Assembly (NCBI RefSeq): GCF_004136015.1
Contig: NZ_CP024866.1
Span: 2,901,522 to 2,965,521, forward strand
Length of the DNA stretch: 64,000 nucleotides
Origin: Pseudomonas sp. ACM7
Lineage (GTDB): Bacteria; Pseudomonadota; Gammaproteobacteria; Pseudomonadales; Pseudomonadaceae
Reading direction: 5' to 3'
Position numbers and translations under genes: made by a program. Positions 28,373 through 39,730 of the stretch are shown piece after piece. A model generated the notes under the pieces. It did not search any database and was not told where the DNA came from. It worked only from the letters and a program-made list of their open reading frames with translations. Each line of letters begins with the position of its first letter. Within the stretch, counting starts at the first letter, position 1.

Positions 28373-29875
28373 TCAGCGAACGTTAAGCACAAAGCCCACC
28401 CGGGTCAGCCACTCCGCTTCCAGGCCGAAGTCGGCCTGAGTCAGCTGGTTTTCGTCCAGCCAGTTTTCCGGGAACAACACATCCAGGCTGTCGCCATTGG
28501 CCTGTAGGACGACCTGGGGCATTTCCTGGGTGCCGCGGATGTGATGGAACAGAATCGCAAAGCGCAGCAGCACGCACAGGCGAATCAGCTTGATGCCTTC
28601 ATCTCCGAAGTCGGCAAACTTGTCCCGGGGGATATTGCGTCGGTGGCCACGCACCAGTAGCGCGAGCATCAGTTGATCTTCGCGGGAGAACCCGGCCAGG
28701 TCCGAGTGCTCGATCAGGTAGGCGCCGTGCTTGTGGTAGTGATAGTGAGCGATGTCCAGGCCCACTTCATGGACCTTGGCTGCCCAGCCGAGCAATTCGC
28801 GCCAGACGCCGTCATCCAGCTCCCAATCCTCAGCCACTTGATCGAAAGCATGCAACGCCTTGCGCTCAACGCGCACCGCTTGTTCCAGATCGACGTGATA
28901 GCGCTCCATCAACGAGCTGAGGGTGCGCTCACGGACGTCTTCGTGATGATGACGGCCCAACAGGTCATAGAGCACGCCTTCGCGCAGGGCGCCTTCACAG
29001 TGGTCCATGCGTTGCAGCTCGAGCGCGTCGAAGATCGCTTCGAGAATCGCCAGGCCGGCAGGGAAGATCGCCCGGCGGTCGGGCTTGATGCCTTCGAAAT
29101 CGATCTTCTCGACGTCGCCGAGTTTGAACAGCTTGCGTTTGAGCCAGGCCAGGCCTTCGGCATTGACCTCGCCGGTGCCGTGTCCGCCCGCTTTGAGCGC
29201 TAGACCGATGGCGCGAATGGTGCCCGAGGAGCCAATGGCTTCATCCCAGGTCAGGCGGTGAAGGGCGTGTTCGATGCTCATGATCTCCAGCCGCGCCGCG
29301 GTGTACGCCTGGGCGTAGCGGGCCGGGGTGATCTTGCCGTCCTTGAAATAGCGCTGGGTGTAGCTGACGCAGCCCATTTGCAGGCTTTCGCGCAGCAGCG
29401 GTTCGAAGCGCTGGCCGATGATGAATTCGGTACTGCCGCCGCCGATGTCGGCCACCAGGCGTTTGCCCGGGGTGTCGGCGAGGGTGTGGGAAACGCCGAG
29501 GTAAATCAGGCGGGCTTCTTCACGACCGGAGATGACTTCCACCGGGTGGCCAAGGATTTCTTCAGCGCGGCGGATAAATTCGCCACGGTTACGGGCTTCA
29601 CGCAGGGCGTTGGTGCCGACGATCCGCACGGCGCCGGGCGGCATACCGTTGATCAGTTGGGCAAAACGCTTAAGGCAATCGAGCCCGCGTTGCATGGATT
29701 CTTCACTGAGCTGGCGCTCATCGTCGATGCCTGCGGCCAGCTGAACCTTCTCCCCGAGACGCTCGAGAATACGGATTTCGCCGTTCTGGGCCTTGGCCAC
29801 GACCATGTGAAAGCTGTTGGAGCCCAGGTCGATTGCGGCGATCAGGGACAGATTCTTGGCTTGGGATTGCGGCAT
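28373..29875 (-). CDS. ppx: Exopolyphosphatase
   Basis: A 500-residue enzyme of the Ppx/GppA family that releases phosphate from the end of polyphosphate. The N-terminal actin-like fold has [20 protein letters not shown] and [15 protein letters not shown] (phosphate-binding loops). The C-terminal part carries the HD-like helical domain ([20 protein letters not shown]) and ends with the extra domain of the long family members. The gene faces ppk. The start at 29875 ([20 protein letters not shown]) gives the normal N-terminus. Confidence 0.95.
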   Translation of the reverse strand: MPQSQAKNLSLIAAIDLGSNSFHMVVAKAQNGEIRILERLGEKVQLAAGIDDERQLSEESMQRGLDCLKRFAQLINGMPPGAVRIVGTNALREARNRGEFIRRAEEILGHPVEVISGREEARLIYLGVSHTLADTPGKRLVADIGGGSTEFIIGQRFEPLLRESLQMGCVSYTQRYFKDGKITPARYAQAYTAARLEIMSIEHALHRLTWDEAIGSSGTIRAIGLALKAGGHGTGEVNAEGLAWLKRKLFKLGDVEKIDFEGIKPDRRAIFPAGLAILEAIFDALELQRMDHCEGALREGVLYDLLGRHHHEDVRERTLSSLMERYHVDLEQAVRVERKALHAFDQVAEDWELDDGVWRELLGWAAKVHEVGLDIAHYHYHKHGAYLIEHSDLAGFSREDQLMLALLVRGHRRNIPRDKFADFGDEGIKLIRLCVLLRFAILFHHIRGTQEMPQVVLQANGDSLDVLFPENWLDENQLTQADFGLEAEWLTRVGFVLNVR

Positions 29876-29937
29876 GGTCAGGGGGTCTCGGTCGATAACC
29901 TCGACATCGTGCCACGATCAAACGCTGCCGCCAACGC

Positions 29938-29966
29938 GTAGGAGCTGCCGAAGGCTGCGATCTTTT
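29938..29966. repeat. Single copy of repeat family B
   Basis: GTAGGAGCTGCCGAAGGCTG followed by CGATCTTTT; full-length single copy upstream of the family A pair. Confidence 0.75.
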
Positions 29967-30000
29967 ACCGCGGGAATATTTGCGGTGTTGCTGATGGCCC

Positions 30001-30084
30001 CTTCGCGAGCAAGCCCGCTCCCATATTCAACCGAGTACCTCAGTAAGAACGCGGTCAACTGTGGGAGCGGGCTTGCTCGCGAAA
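30001..30084. repeat. REP pair, family A (inverted)
   Basis: CTTCGCGAGCAAGCCCGCTC at 30001 faces GTGGGAGCGGGCTTGCTCGC at 30061-30080. Lies between ppx and the amino-acid transporter genes. Confidence 0.88.
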
Positions 30085-30110
30085 GCTGCCTCGCAGGCGC
30101 CGAAGATCGA

Positions 30111-30848
30111 TCAGCTCGCCGCCTCAACCGTCCCGATAAAATTCGCCAGCTCCGCCGTCTGCGGATTCGCGAACAGAATCTTCGGATTCCCGACCTCATG
30201 CACCTTGCCCTGATGCATGAACACCAACTTATCCCCAACCTCCCGGGCAAAACGCATTTCGTGGGTGACCATAATCAACGTCATCCCTTCCTTGGCCAGT
30301 TGCCGGACCACGCTCAGCACTTCATTGACCAATTCCGGGTCCAGCGCCGAGGTAATCTCATCGCACAGCAAGACCTTCGGCGACATCGCCAGCGCCCGGG
30401 CAATCGCCACCCGCTGTTGCTGCCCGCCAGACAACCGATCCGGGAAGGCATCGAATTTCTCCCCCAGCCCGACCCGCTCCAACATCTCCCGCGCCAGTTC
30501 GGCCGCTTTGGCTTTCGGCACTTTCTGCACCACTTGCGGTGCGAGCATCACGTTCTCGCCGACCGTCAGGTGCGGGAACAGGTTGAACTGCTGAAACACC
30601 ATCCCGACTTTCTGTCGCAAGCTGCGCAGATCCGCACGAGCGGCGTCGAGGTAGTCGCCGTCGACTTCAATCACGCCGTCGTTGATCGATTCCAGGCCAT
30701 TGAGCGTGCGCAGCAATGTGGATTTTCCCGAGCCGCTGCGGCCGATGATCGCCACCACCTGGCCTTCCTCGACGCTCAGGTCGATGCCTTTGAGTACATG
30801 GTGATCGCCGTAATATTTATGCAAAGCGGAAATTCTAAGCAGAGGCAT
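30111..30848 (-). CDS. Polar amino acid ABC transporter, ATP-binding protein
   Basis: A 245-residue cytosolic ATPase. Walker A GRSGSGKST, signature LSGGQQQR, Walker B VLLCDE and the H-loop H in VTHEMRFA are all in place; its length and MFQQFNLFPHLTVGEN are typical of polar amino-acid importers (GlnQ/ArtP type). The start at ATG 30848 is preceded by AAAGGAGACTGC; longer in-frame extensions overlap the permease further. It overlaps the upstream permease gene by 14 bases. Fourth and last of the operon. Confidence 0.93.
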   Translation of the reverse strand: MPLLRISALHKYYGDHHVLKGIDLSVEEGQVVAIIGRSGSGKSTLLRTLNGLESINDGVIEVDGDYLDAARADLRSLRQKVGMVFQQFNLFPHLTVGENVMLAPQVVQKVPKAKAAELAREMLERVGLGEKFDAFPDRLSGGQQQRVAIARALAMSPKVLLCDEITSALDPELVNEVLSVVRQLAKEGMTLIMVTHEMRFAREVGDKLVFMHQGKVHEVGNPKILFANPQTAELANFIGTVEAAS

Positions 30849-31485
30849 GCAGTCTCCTTTCCAGGTAGCGGGCACTGAGGGACAAGGGGTAGCAGAGCAG
30901 GAAGTAACCGAGGGCCACGAGGCCGTAGACCATGAACGGTTCGAAGGTTGCGTTGGCGAGCATGCCGCCGGTCTTGGTCAGTTCGGTGAAGCCGATGATC
31001 GAGGTGACGGCGGTGCCTTTGACCACTTGCACGGAGAAGCCCACGGTCGGTGCTACAGCGATGCGCAGCGCTTGCGGCAGGATCACGTAGCGCAGTTGCT
31101 CCAGAGGATTGAGCGCCAGGCTCGACGAGGCTTCCCACTGGCCGTTGGGGATCGATTCGACGCAACCACGCCAGATCTCCGCCAGGTAGGCGCTGGTGAA
31201 CAGCGTCAGGGCAATCGCCGCGGCCATCCACGGCGAAATCTCCACCCCGGCCAACGCCACACCGAAGAACACCAGAAACAGCTGCATCAACAGCGGCGTG
31301 CCCTGGAACAGCTCGATGTAGGTGCGTGCGAAGCTGCGCGGCAGGGATTTCTTCGAGATGCGCATGACCATGATCAACAAGCCGATCAGTCCGCCACCGA
31401 TAAACGCCACCAGCGACAGCGCCAGGGTCCATTGCAGGCCGGTGAGCAGGTTGCGTACGACGTCCCAGAATGTGAAATCGCTCAT
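30835..31485 (-). CDS. Amino acid ABC transporter permease (second subunit)
   Basis: A 216-residue inner-membrane protein of the HisMQ family, with five or six helices and the EAA loop (GQWEASSSLALNPLEQLRYVILPQAL). I use ATG 31485, where TGAGCGATTTCACATTC begins MSDFTFWDVVRN; the upstream permease ends at 31482, a four-base overlap. Together with its partner it forms the channel; the substrate is set by the binding protein. Confidence 0.9.
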   Translation of the reverse strand: MSDFTFWDVVRNLLTGLQWTLALSLVAFIGGGLIGLLIMVMRISKKSLPRSFARTYIELFQGTPLLMQLFLVFFGVALAGVEISPWMAAAIALTLFTSAYLAEIWRGCVESIPNGQWEASSSLALNPLEQLRYVILPQALRIAVAPTVGFSVQVVKGTAVTSIIGFTELTKTGGMLANATFEPFMVYGLVALGYFLLCYPLSLSARYLERRLHASA

Positions 31486-32150
31486 TGGCTGCTCCGGGCT
31501 ATGTAGCGGCGACCAATCCAGTTCAGCAATTGGCGGATCATTAGCGCCATGCACAGGTAGACCAGCGTGGTCAGCGCATAGGTTTCAAAGGCGCGGAAGT
31601 TGCGCGACTGAATGAAGTTGGCGGCGAAGCTCAGCTCTTCGGTGGCGATCTGCGAGCAGACCGCCGAACCCAGCATCACGATGATGATCTGGCTGCTCAA
31701 TGCCGGCCAAACCTTGCCCAGCGCCGGCAGCAGCACCACGTGGCGAAAGGCTTCGAAGCGCGTCATTGCCAGCGCTGCAGCGGCTTCAAGCTGTCCTCGA
31801 GGAATTGCCTGGATGCCGGCGCGGATGATCTCGGTGGAATAGGCGCCGAGGTTGATCACCATCGCCAGCACCGCCGCCTGCCATTCCGAAATCTGCACAC
31901 CCAGTGACGGCAGGCCGAAGAAGATGAAAAACAACTGCACCAGAAATGGCGTGTTGCGGATCAACTCGACGTAGACCCCAAAAATGCCGGCGAACGGGCG
32001 GATGTTCCACGCCCGCACCAGCGCCCCGACGGTGCCCAGACCCACCCCGAGCACCGCGCCGATGGCCGTCAGTTCAAGGGTGAACAGCGCACCGCGCAGC
32101 AGCAGGTCGGTGTTTTGCACCACCGGAATGAAATCGAACTGATAAGCCAT
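31482..32150 (-). CDS. Amino acid ABC transporter permease (first subunit)
   Basis: A 222-residue inner-membrane protein of the HisMQ family. The N-terminus reads MAYQFDFIPVVQNTDLLLRG, then several hydrophobic helices and the EAA-type loop GQLEAAAALAMTRFEAFRHVVLLPALGK. AAGGAGCCTAAAC precedes the ATG. The two permeases share only general resemblance, so they form a heterodimer. It follows the binding-protein gene by about 36 bases. Confidence 0.92.
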   Translation of the reverse strand: MAYQFDFIPVVQNTDLLLRGALFTLELTAIGAVLGVGLGTVGALVRAWNIRPFAGIFGVYVELIRNTPFLVQLFFIFFGLPSLGVQISEWQAAVLAMVINLGAYSTEIIRAGIQAIPRGQLEAAAALAMTRFEAFRHVVLLPALGKVWPALSSQIIIVMLGSAVCSQIATEELSFAANFIQSRNFRAFETYALTTLVYLCMALMIRQLLNWIGRRYIARSSQ

Positions 32151-32186
32151 GTTTAGGCTCCTTGTTTAAACGGCGTCGCACGACAG

Positions 32187-32972
32187 TCAGAGATCGGCCG
32201 GTAGCGGCTCTTTGAGCCAGGTCCTGGAGTTCTTCTCCAGCGCGCCGTCGGTCTTGGCGGTGGCGAGGATCTGGTTGACCTTGTCCAGCAGCGCCGGCTC
32301 GTTTTTGTTCACGCCGACATAGACCGGCGAATCCTTGAGCTTCACTTTCAGCGCCGGAATGCGTTTCGGGTTGCGCTCGCTGATGGTCACCATCACCACG
32401 TTGCCGCTGGCGATCAGATCGACTTGCCCGGCGAGGTAAGCGGCGATGGTCGAGTTGTTGTCTTCGAAGCGCTTGATGTTCACGCCTTCGGGCGCGACTT
32501 TGGTCAACTCGATGTCTTCGATGGCACCCCGGGTGACGCTGATGGTTTTGCCCTTGAGGTCGTCCAGGCTTTTGATGCTGGCGTCTGGCGGACCGAAAAC
32601 GGCAAGGTAGAACGGCGCGTAGGCACGGGAGAAATCGATGACCTTCTCGCGCTCGGGGTTCTTGCCGAGGCTGGAGATCACCAGATCGACCTTGCCGGTG
32701 GTCAGGAACGGAATGCGGTTGGTGCTGTTGACCGGCGTCAGCTCGAGTTTGACCTTGAGTTGGTCGGCCAGCAGTTTTGCCGTATCGATGTCCAGGCCGC
32801 GCGGTTTCATGTCCGGGCCGACCGAGCCGAAGGGCGGGAAGTCCTGAGGCACGGCAACCTTGAGGACGCCGCGCTTGACCACATCCTCCAGACCGTCGGC
32901 GTGGGCGGGCGCCTGGCTCAGCATCAGGCTGGCAAACAGGGCTGCGAGGAGGGCGCTGTAACGCTGGGTCAT
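32187..32972 (-). CDS. Amino acid ABC transporter, periplasmic binding protein
   Basis: A 261-residue periplasmic solute-binding protein (family 3). A signal peptide (residues 1-25; cleavage after AHA, before DG) leads to a body with GVLKVAVPQDFPPFGSVG, the PRGLDIDTAKLL box and a ligand loop SVTRGAIEDIELTK. Arg in RGAIEDIE-type loop and D-residues suggest an amino acid with free carboxylate. The substrate is not identifiable from sequence. First gene of a four-gene operon (binding protein, two permeases, ATPase). GGAGATTTGCC precedes its ATG. Confidence 0.93.
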   Translation of the reverse strand: MTQRYSALLAALFASLMLSQAPAHADGLEDVVKRGVLKVAVPQDFPPFGSVGPDMKPRGLDIDTAKLLADQLKVKLELTPVNSTNRIPFLTTGKVDLVISSLGKNPEREKVIDFSRAYAPFYLAVFGPPDASIKSLDDLKGKTISVTRGAIEDIELTKVAPEGVNIKRFEDNNSTIAAYLAGQVDLIASGNVVMVTISERNPKRIPALKVKLKDSPVYVGVNKNEPALLDKVNQILATAKTDGALEKNSRTWLKEPLPADL

Positions 32973-33228
32973 GGCAAATCTCCGAATCGGCGAGGAATGA
33001 ATTCTGCGGATCGACAGAGCACGGGCTATGCCAACATCGGGTTTTGGGGGCGCAAGGCCACGGTTTTGCTGGTGTTACTCGGTCTTACTGGTCTGAACAG
33101 TCGTGCGCGGTTTCGCACCCCGATAGCGCATCGCGGGAATTCGCCGAACCCCCATGGGGCACGACTTGCCGGGCGTCGCGAATAGCTTTACAACTAGCCG
33201 CTCATTAGCCCGGTTTCTCTGAAAAACC

Positions 33229-33936
33229 ATGAACTCGATCTCCCGAGCCGTACCTGAAGTGGCGCTGCAAGCCATCCGCAAACTGATCACCGAGCAAGGT
33301 TTCGGGCCGGGCGATGCCTTGCCCTCGCAAAGGGATTTGGCGGTGCAATTAGGGGTCAGTCGGGCGTCGCTGAGAGAGGCGTTGTCGTCGCTGAGTGCGC
33401 TGGGCGTGATCAGCATCCAGCCGGGCAAAGGCGTGTTCGTGCAGTCACCGGTTGAATTGCCGCGAGGCGATGCGGGGCTGAGTTGGCCGTTCGCGGCCCA
33501 GGCCTCGCCGCTGGACATCTTCCAGTTGCGCTATGCCCTGGAAGGCTTCGCTGCCGGTTTGGCCGCGGTGACCCTGAGTACTCACGAGCTCGATGCACTG
33601 GAAGATAACGTCGCCGCCATGCGCATCGAATTGAAGGCCGGCGACTTCGAGGCCGCGGCGCGACTGGATTTCGAGTTTCACCGGCGCATCCTGCTAGCGA
33701 GCGGCAATCAGGCGATGCTGAGCATTCTGACGGCCAGCGCCGACATTTTTCTAGAGAGCCAGAAACTACCGTTCATCCGGGCAGAGCGCGCCATGGAAAC
33801 CTGGCAGGAACACCGCAAAATCCTTCGCGCACTGGCCCGGCGGGCGTCCGGCGCAGCGCAGAAGGCCATGCACGAACATGTGCGTAACGCGGCACTGCGA
33901 ACAGGAATTGCCTTCGTCGCTCCCGCCACCTCGTGA
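33229..33936 (+). CDS. GntR/FadR-family transcription regulator
   Basis: A 235-residue regulator. Residues ~8-75 form the winged helix-turn-helix (ALPSQRDLAVQLGVSRASLREALSSLSALGVI), and the C-terminal FCD ligand domain follows with its metal/ligand histidines (DFEFHRRILLASGN and HRKILRALARR). It diverges from the amino-acid transporter operon 256 bp away, which suggests local control of that operon. The effector is unknown. Confidence 0.9.
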   Translation: MNSISRAVPEVALQAIRKLITEQGFGPGDALPSQRDLAVQLGVSRASLREALSSLSALGVISIQPGKGVFVQSPVELPRGDAGLSWPFAAQASPLDIFQLRYALEGFAAGLAAVTLSTHELDALEDNVAAMRIELKAGDFEAAARLDFEFHRRILLASGNQAMLSILTASADIFLESQKLPFIRAERAMETWQEHRKILRALARRASGAAQKAMHEHVRNAALRTGIAFVAPATS

Positions 33937-34056
33937 CTTGGGCTATACCCAAACTCATGCGGCACCATAGCGAGACTCAATCATCTGCACCTTCCTGAAC
34001 GAGGGAAGGGCGGCTATGATGGGCCACGTTTTTTTGCTTACAACCTGGAGACTTCC

Positions 34057-34386
34057 ATGAGCAGCGATCTTATTAAACACGTCACCGACGCTAGCTTCGA
34101 CGTCGACGTCCTCAAGGCCGAAGGCGCTGTACTGGTCGACTACTGGGCTGAATGGTGCGGCCCTTGCAAAATGATCGCTCCTGTTCTGGACGAAATTGCT
34201 GAAACCTACAAAGGCAAGCTGACCGTTGCCAAACTGAACATCGACGAAAACCAGGAAACTCCGGCCAAGCATGGCGTGCGTGGTATCCCGACTCTGATGC
34301 TGTTCAAGAACGGCAACGTTGAAGCGACCAAGGTTGGCGCGCTGTCGAAGTCGCAACTGGCTGCCTTCCTCGACGCCAACATCTAA
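34057..34386 (+). CDS. trxA: Thioredoxin 1
   Basis: A 109-residue cytosolic disulfide reductase with active site W33-C34-G-P-C37-K and the cis-Pro loop [23 protein letters not shown] precedes the ATG. A strong terminator follows immediately. The rho gene lies about 250 bp downstream, the standard Pseudomonas order. Confidence 0.97.
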   Translation: MSSDLIKHVTDASFDVDVLKAEGAVLVDYWAEWCGPCKMIAPVLDEIAETYKGKLTVAKLNIDENQETPAKHGVRGIPTLMLFKNGNVEATKVGALSKSQLAAFLDANI

Positions 34387-34406
34387 GCGTCGTTTAAAGC
34401 GTCATC

Positions 34407-34437
34407 AAAAAGGCCCCGCACATCGCGGGGCCTTTTC
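34407..34437 (+). terminator. Intrinsic terminator after trxA
   Basis: AAAAAGGCCCCGC pairs with GCGGGGCCTTTT around ACATC; classic hairpin with a T tail. Confidence 0.92.
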
Positions 34438-34634
34438 GTTATTGAGGGCTAGACGCTCCGAAATTCAGGTGGTACATTCGGCCCCGCACTGGTTTCTCCA
34501 CTGCCCCCTGCTAGCCGTCGCCGACGCACTCCTTTTCGAATAAGTACGCGATCCTGTCGCCTTCTCTGCGGCGCGGCCTCATTAAGCCAAAAGCTTAATT
34601 TCCCCCCCTCCATAAATGATTACGTCATTCCTAT

Positions 34635-35894
<1,260 letters not shown>

Positions 35895-36226
35895 CACGAA
35901 GTACTGTCTAGTCCTGAAGCAGGTTAAACCCATTCAGGACGGGACATACGCTTCAAAAAAGGGCGCCCCGAAAAGGGCGCTCTTTTTTTTCGCAGGATAT
36001 TTTGTATCTGGATTGATACTTACTGTGGTGTAAACTGGCGCCCATTCAATGGGTGCCGCCGCCCGCTAACAGCTGATCTATCGCCGTTGCATTCAATCTT
36101 GCCGGCGATTGAATCAAGTGTTCTGACGGGTCTTTCCCCACGTTGACCTTCGTCGAATATTCGCAGTCGCGCTAACGGTGAGTCCCTTTTTCAATCGGTT
36201 TTGTATCTGAAACGACAAGGGACGTT
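35895..36226. other. 332-bp region between rho and the acyltransferase gene
   Basis: No gene is visible. It contains a perfect hairpin GTCCTGAA/TTCAGGAC (35911-35940), then the rho terminator, and then a hairpin GGCGCCCAT/ATGGGTGCC (36037-36057) with one wobble pair. The remainder is presumed promoter and leader for the acyltransferase gene. Confidence 0.6.
35955..35990 (+). terminator. Intrinsic terminator after rho
   Basis: AAAAGGGCGCCC pairs with GGGCGCTCTTTT (one G-T wobble) around GAAAA, followed by a run of T's. Confidence 0.88.
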
Positions 36227-38182
36227 ATGCACACATTTGGCAATCGCCGTGATATTGACGGATTGCGGGCTCTGGCCGTTATTCCAGTCGTGATGTTTCA
36301 TTTTGGCTTCAGCACTTTCAGCGGTGGCTTTGTCGGTGTTGATGTCTTCTTTGTCATTTCCGGATTCCTGATTACCAGCATCCTGTTCCGCGAGATCGCC
36401 GCGCAGCGTTTCAGCTTCGTCGATTTCTGGGCTCGCCGTGCACGACGGATCATTCCGGCCTTGAGCGTGGTGCTGCTGGCGACGCTGGTTCTGGGCTGGT
36501 TGTTGCTGACGGCCAAGGACTTCTCCGAGTTGGGAAGGACGGTTCGTTATCAGTCGCTGTTTATTTCAAACATTCTGTTCATGCGCGAAGACGGTTACTT
36601 CCAGCCCGCGTCGGATTTGAAACCGTTGCTTCATACCTGGTCCCTGGCCGTTGAAGAGCAGTACTACATCTTCTTTCCGCTGTTGATGGTGTTGTTGATG
36701 CGCCATGTTCGCCATTGGCGCTGGATGCTGTTTGTCGTGCTGCTGGTGTCTCTCGGGCTCAATATCGCTTATATCGACCGCAAGCCCGACGTCGCTTTCT
36801 TTTCGCTGCCGACACGCGCCTGGGAGTTGTTGTGCGGTGCGATGCTCGCGGTCTTGCCGGCGTCAAAACAGGCCGTACGGCCCTGGCTCTATCAGTCTGT
36901 GGGAGTGGCCGGGTTAATGGCGGTCCTGGTGGCAGTTTTCACCTTTGACAAGGCTACGGTGTTCCCAGGCTGGGCGGCTTTGCTGCCCGTGCTCGGTGCA
37001 ACCGCGCTGATCTGGTCAGGCGGGCACGGTTCTACATGGGCCGGTCAGGTGTTGAGTGCTCGCGCGCTGGTATGGATCGGCTTGCTCTCCTATTCCTTGT
37101 ATTTGTGGCACTGGCCGGTCTATGTCTATGCCAATGCCATCTCGATCGACGGCATTCAGCCCTTGGAGGCTACGGGCTGGATACTATTGGCGCTCGGCCT
37201 TGCATGGTTGAGCTGGCGCTTCGTCGAACTTCCATTTCGTGAACGCCGCCTGCTTGCCGGACGCAAACCCGTGTTGTTGGGGGGCTTGCTGGCCATGGCC
37301 GCTCTGGCGGTCACAGGTTCGATGGTGCGATCGGCGGACGGTTTTCCTCAACGCCTTACTGGCAAAGCGCTGGAATATGCGCAGTCTCGGGATTGGCGGG
37401 CCGGGCAGATGAAATGCATGTTGGTAACCTCGGACAAAAAACTGGACAAGGCGTGTCTGGTGGGTGGTAACGAAGAGGTTCCGGCGACGCAAATGTTCTG
37501 GGGCGATAGCCATGCTGCCGCGCTGTTGCCTGCGATCGAAAGTAGCGCAAAGCGCGACAGTCGCCCGGTGTGGCTTTACAGCATGAGTGCCTGTCCGCCG
37601 ATTCAGAGCAATGACTTGCGTCAGCGTTGCAAGGACTTCAACGAACAGACAATGGAGCGGGTTCGTAGCCTGCAGATTAAGGATGTGGTGCTGGCATCCA
37701 ATTGGAGTCTTTACGTTTACGGTCGCGAAGACGGCGATAAAAAGGTTCTGCTCAATCAGCATGACAATACGGCTCGGGCCGAGGAGCGCATGGCCACAGC
37801 GCTCAAGGCACGGGTGACGGCATTAAGGGCGGCGGGCGCGCAAGTCTGGTTGTTCAAGGAAGTGCCGCTGCAGCGCAAGGGCGCCATCGATCGACTGACG
37901 AGTCTGGCCCGGGTCGGTCGTTCGGCCGAGGGGCTGGGCCGACCACTCGAAGAGCACCTGGCACGCCAGCATTTTCTCAGTACCTTGTTCAACTCGATGA
38001 GCGCCGCCGACCCAGGCGTACATGTTATCGATCCTACGCCGTTGATGTGTGCGGAGCAGGTTTGCAGTATCGAGGTCAATGGCCATTCGCAGTTCAAAGA
38101 CGAGGATCATCTGTCAGACACAGGCAGTGCCCGGTTGAGCCCATTGTTTGCTCCGGTGCTGCTGGGTGCAAATCACAATTGA
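36227..38182 (+). CDS. OafA-type acyltransferase with SGNH domain
   Basis: A 651-residue protein with two parts. Residues 1-350 form the acyltransferase-3 membrane domain with about ten helices, opening RRDIDGLRALAVIPVVMFHF and GFVGVDVFFVISGFLI. The C-terminal ~280 residues are a periplasmic SGNH hydrolase-like domain with D427-S428-H429 (FWGDSHAAALLPAIE) and the late D625-x-x-H628 pair. This layout is used for acetylation of surface polysaccharides (O-antigen or similar). The target glycan is unknown. It sits between rho and ubiD and reads the same way. Confidence 0.9.
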   Translation: MHTFGNRRDIDGLRALAVIPVVMFHFGFSTFSGGFVGVDVFFVISGFLITSILFREIAAQRFSFVDFWARRARRIIPALSVVLLATLVLGWLLLTAKDFSELGRTVRYQSLFISNILFMREDGYFQPASDLKPLLHTWSLAVEEQYYIFFPLLMVLLMRHVRHWRWMLFVVLLVSLGLNIAYIDRKPDVAFFSLPTRAWELLCGAMLAVLPASKQAVRPWLYQSVGVAGLMAVLVAVFTFDKATVFPGWAALLPVLGATALIWSGGHGSTWAGQVLSARALVWIGLLSYSLYLWHWPVYVYANAISIDGIQPLEATGWILLALGLAWLSWRFVELPFRERRLLAGRKPVLLGGLLAMAALAVTGSMVRSADGFPQRLTGKALEYAQSRDWRAGQMKCMLVTSDKKLDKACLVGGNEEVPATQMFWGDSHAAALLPAIESSAKRDSRPVWLYSMSACPPIQSNDLRQRCKDFNEQTMERVRSLQIKDVVLASNWSLYVYGREDGDKKVLLNQHDNTARAEERMATALKARVTALRAAGAQVWLFKEVPLQRKGAIDRLTSLARVGRSAEGLGRPLEEHLARQHFLSTLFNSMSAADPGVHVIDPTPLMCAEQVCSIEVNGHSQFKDEDHLSDTGSARLSPLFAPVLLGANHN

Positions 38183-38263
38183 TTGCTGGCTATGCACTGA
38201 CAGGCTGCTGTTTGGTCGGCAGAGCAGGTAGGATGTACGCCTATTTTAGGGGTGCCATCGTCA

Positions 38264-39730
38264 ATGAAATTCAAGGATCTTCGGGATTTCGTGCAGCAGC
38301 TTGAGCAGCGCGGAGAGTTGAAACGCATCCAGATCCCCGTCTCTCCAGTGCTGGAGATGACCGAAGTCTGTGATCGCACGTTGCGCGCCAAAGGGCCGGC
38401 GCTGCTGTTCGAAAAACCCACCGGTTATGACATCCCGGTGCTCGGCAATCTGTTTGGCACCCCTGAGCGCGTGGCGCTGGGCATGGGCGCAGAGGCGGTC
38501 AGCGAATTGCGCGAGATCGGCAAGCTGCTGGCGTTCCTCAAGGAGCCCGAGCCACCGAAAGGCCTGAAAGATGCCTGGTCCAAGCTGCCGATCTTCCGCA
38601 AGATCATCGCCATGGCTCCGAAGGTGGTCAAAGATGCGGTCTGCCAGGAAGTGGTCATCGAAGGCGACGACGTCGACCTCGCGATGCTGCCGGTGCAGAC
38701 CTGCTGGCCGGGCGACGTCGGCCCGCTGATCACCTGGGGCCTGACCGTCACCAAAGGTCCGAACAAGGATCGCCAGAATCTCGGTATCTACCGTCAGCAA
38801 GTGATTGGCCGCAACAAGGTCATCATGCGCTGGCTGAGCCATCGTGGCGGCGCGCTGGATTACCGCGAGTGGTGCGAGAAGCATCCTGGTCAACCGTTCC
38901 CGGTGTCCGTGGCGCTCGGCGCCGACCCGGCGACCATTCTTGGCGCTGTAACGCCTGTGCCGGACAGCCTTTCCGAATATGCTTTCGCTGGTTTATTGCG
39001 TGGCAATCGCACCGAGCTGGTGAAGTGCCGTGGCAACGACCTGCAAGTGCCGGCGACCGCCGAGATCATCCTTGAAGGCGTGATCCATCCGGGCGAGATG
39101 GCCGACGAAGGTCCGTACGGCGACCACACCGGTTACTACAACGAAGTCGATAGCTTCCCGGTGTTCACTGTCGAGCGCATCACCCACCGCATCAAACCGA
39201 TCTACCACAGCACCTACACCGGCCGTCCGCCGGATGAGCCGGCGATTCTCGGCGTGGCGCTGAACGAAGTGTTCGTGCCGATCCTGCAGAAGCAGTTCCC
39301 CGAGATCACCGACTTCTACCTGCCGCCCGAAGGCTGCTCGTACCGCATGGCCATCGTGACCATGAAGAAGTCGTATCCCGGCCATGCCAAGCGGGTAATG
39401 CTCGGTGTCTGGTCGTTTTTGCGACAGTTCATGTACACCAAGTTCGTTATCGTCACTGACGACGATATCAACGCACGCGACTGGAACGACGTGATCTGGG
39501 CCATCACCACGCGCATGGACCCCAAGCGCGACACGGTGATGATCGACAACACGCCGATCGATTACCTGGACTTCGCCTCGCCGGTTTCCGGCCTGGGTTC
39601 GAAGATGGGGCTCGATGCCACGCATAAATGGCCGGGCGAAACCACTCGCGAGTGGGGCCGGGTGATCGTCAAGGACGAAGCCGTTACCCAGCGGATCGAT
39701 GCCATCTGGAATCAGTTAGGAATAGATTGA
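38264..39730 (+). CDS. ubiD: UbiD, 4-hydroxy-3-polyprenylbenzoate decarboxylase
   Basis: A 488-residue decarboxylase that uses prenylated FMN made by UbiX, an early ubiquinone step. The start at ATG 38264 gives [20 protein letters not shown], the family N-terminus; a GTG four codons earlier is less likely. Conserved segments include [20 protein letters not shown] (prFMN contacts), [20 protein letters not shown] (catalytic glutamate region) and the C-terminal [18 protein letters not shown]. UbiX is not in the window. The flavin reductase gene begins one base before its stop (TGATG). Confidence 0.95.
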   Translation: MKFKDLRDFVQQLEQRGELKRIQIPVSPVLEMTEVCDRTLRAKGPALLFEKPTGYDIPVLGNLFGTPERVALGMGAEAVSELREIGKLLAFLKEPEPPKGLKDAWSKLPIFRKIIAMAPKVVKDAVCQEVVIEGDDVDLAMLPVQTCWPGDVGPLITWGLTVTKGPNKDRQNLGIYRQQVIGRNKVIMRWLSHRGGALDYREWCEKHPGQPFPVSVALGADPATILGAVTPVPDSLSEYAFAGLLRGNRTELVKCRGNDLQVPATAEIILEGVIHPGEMADEGPYGDHTGYYNEVDSFPVFTVERITHRIKPIYHSTYTGRPPDEPAILGVALNEVFVPILQKQFPEITDFYLPPEGCSYRMAIVTMKKSYPGHAKRVMLGVWSFLRQFMYTKFVIVTDDDINARDWNDVIWAITTRMDPKRDTVMIDNTPIDYLDFASPVSGLGSKMGLDATHKWPGETTREWGRVIVKDEAVTQRIDAIWNQLGID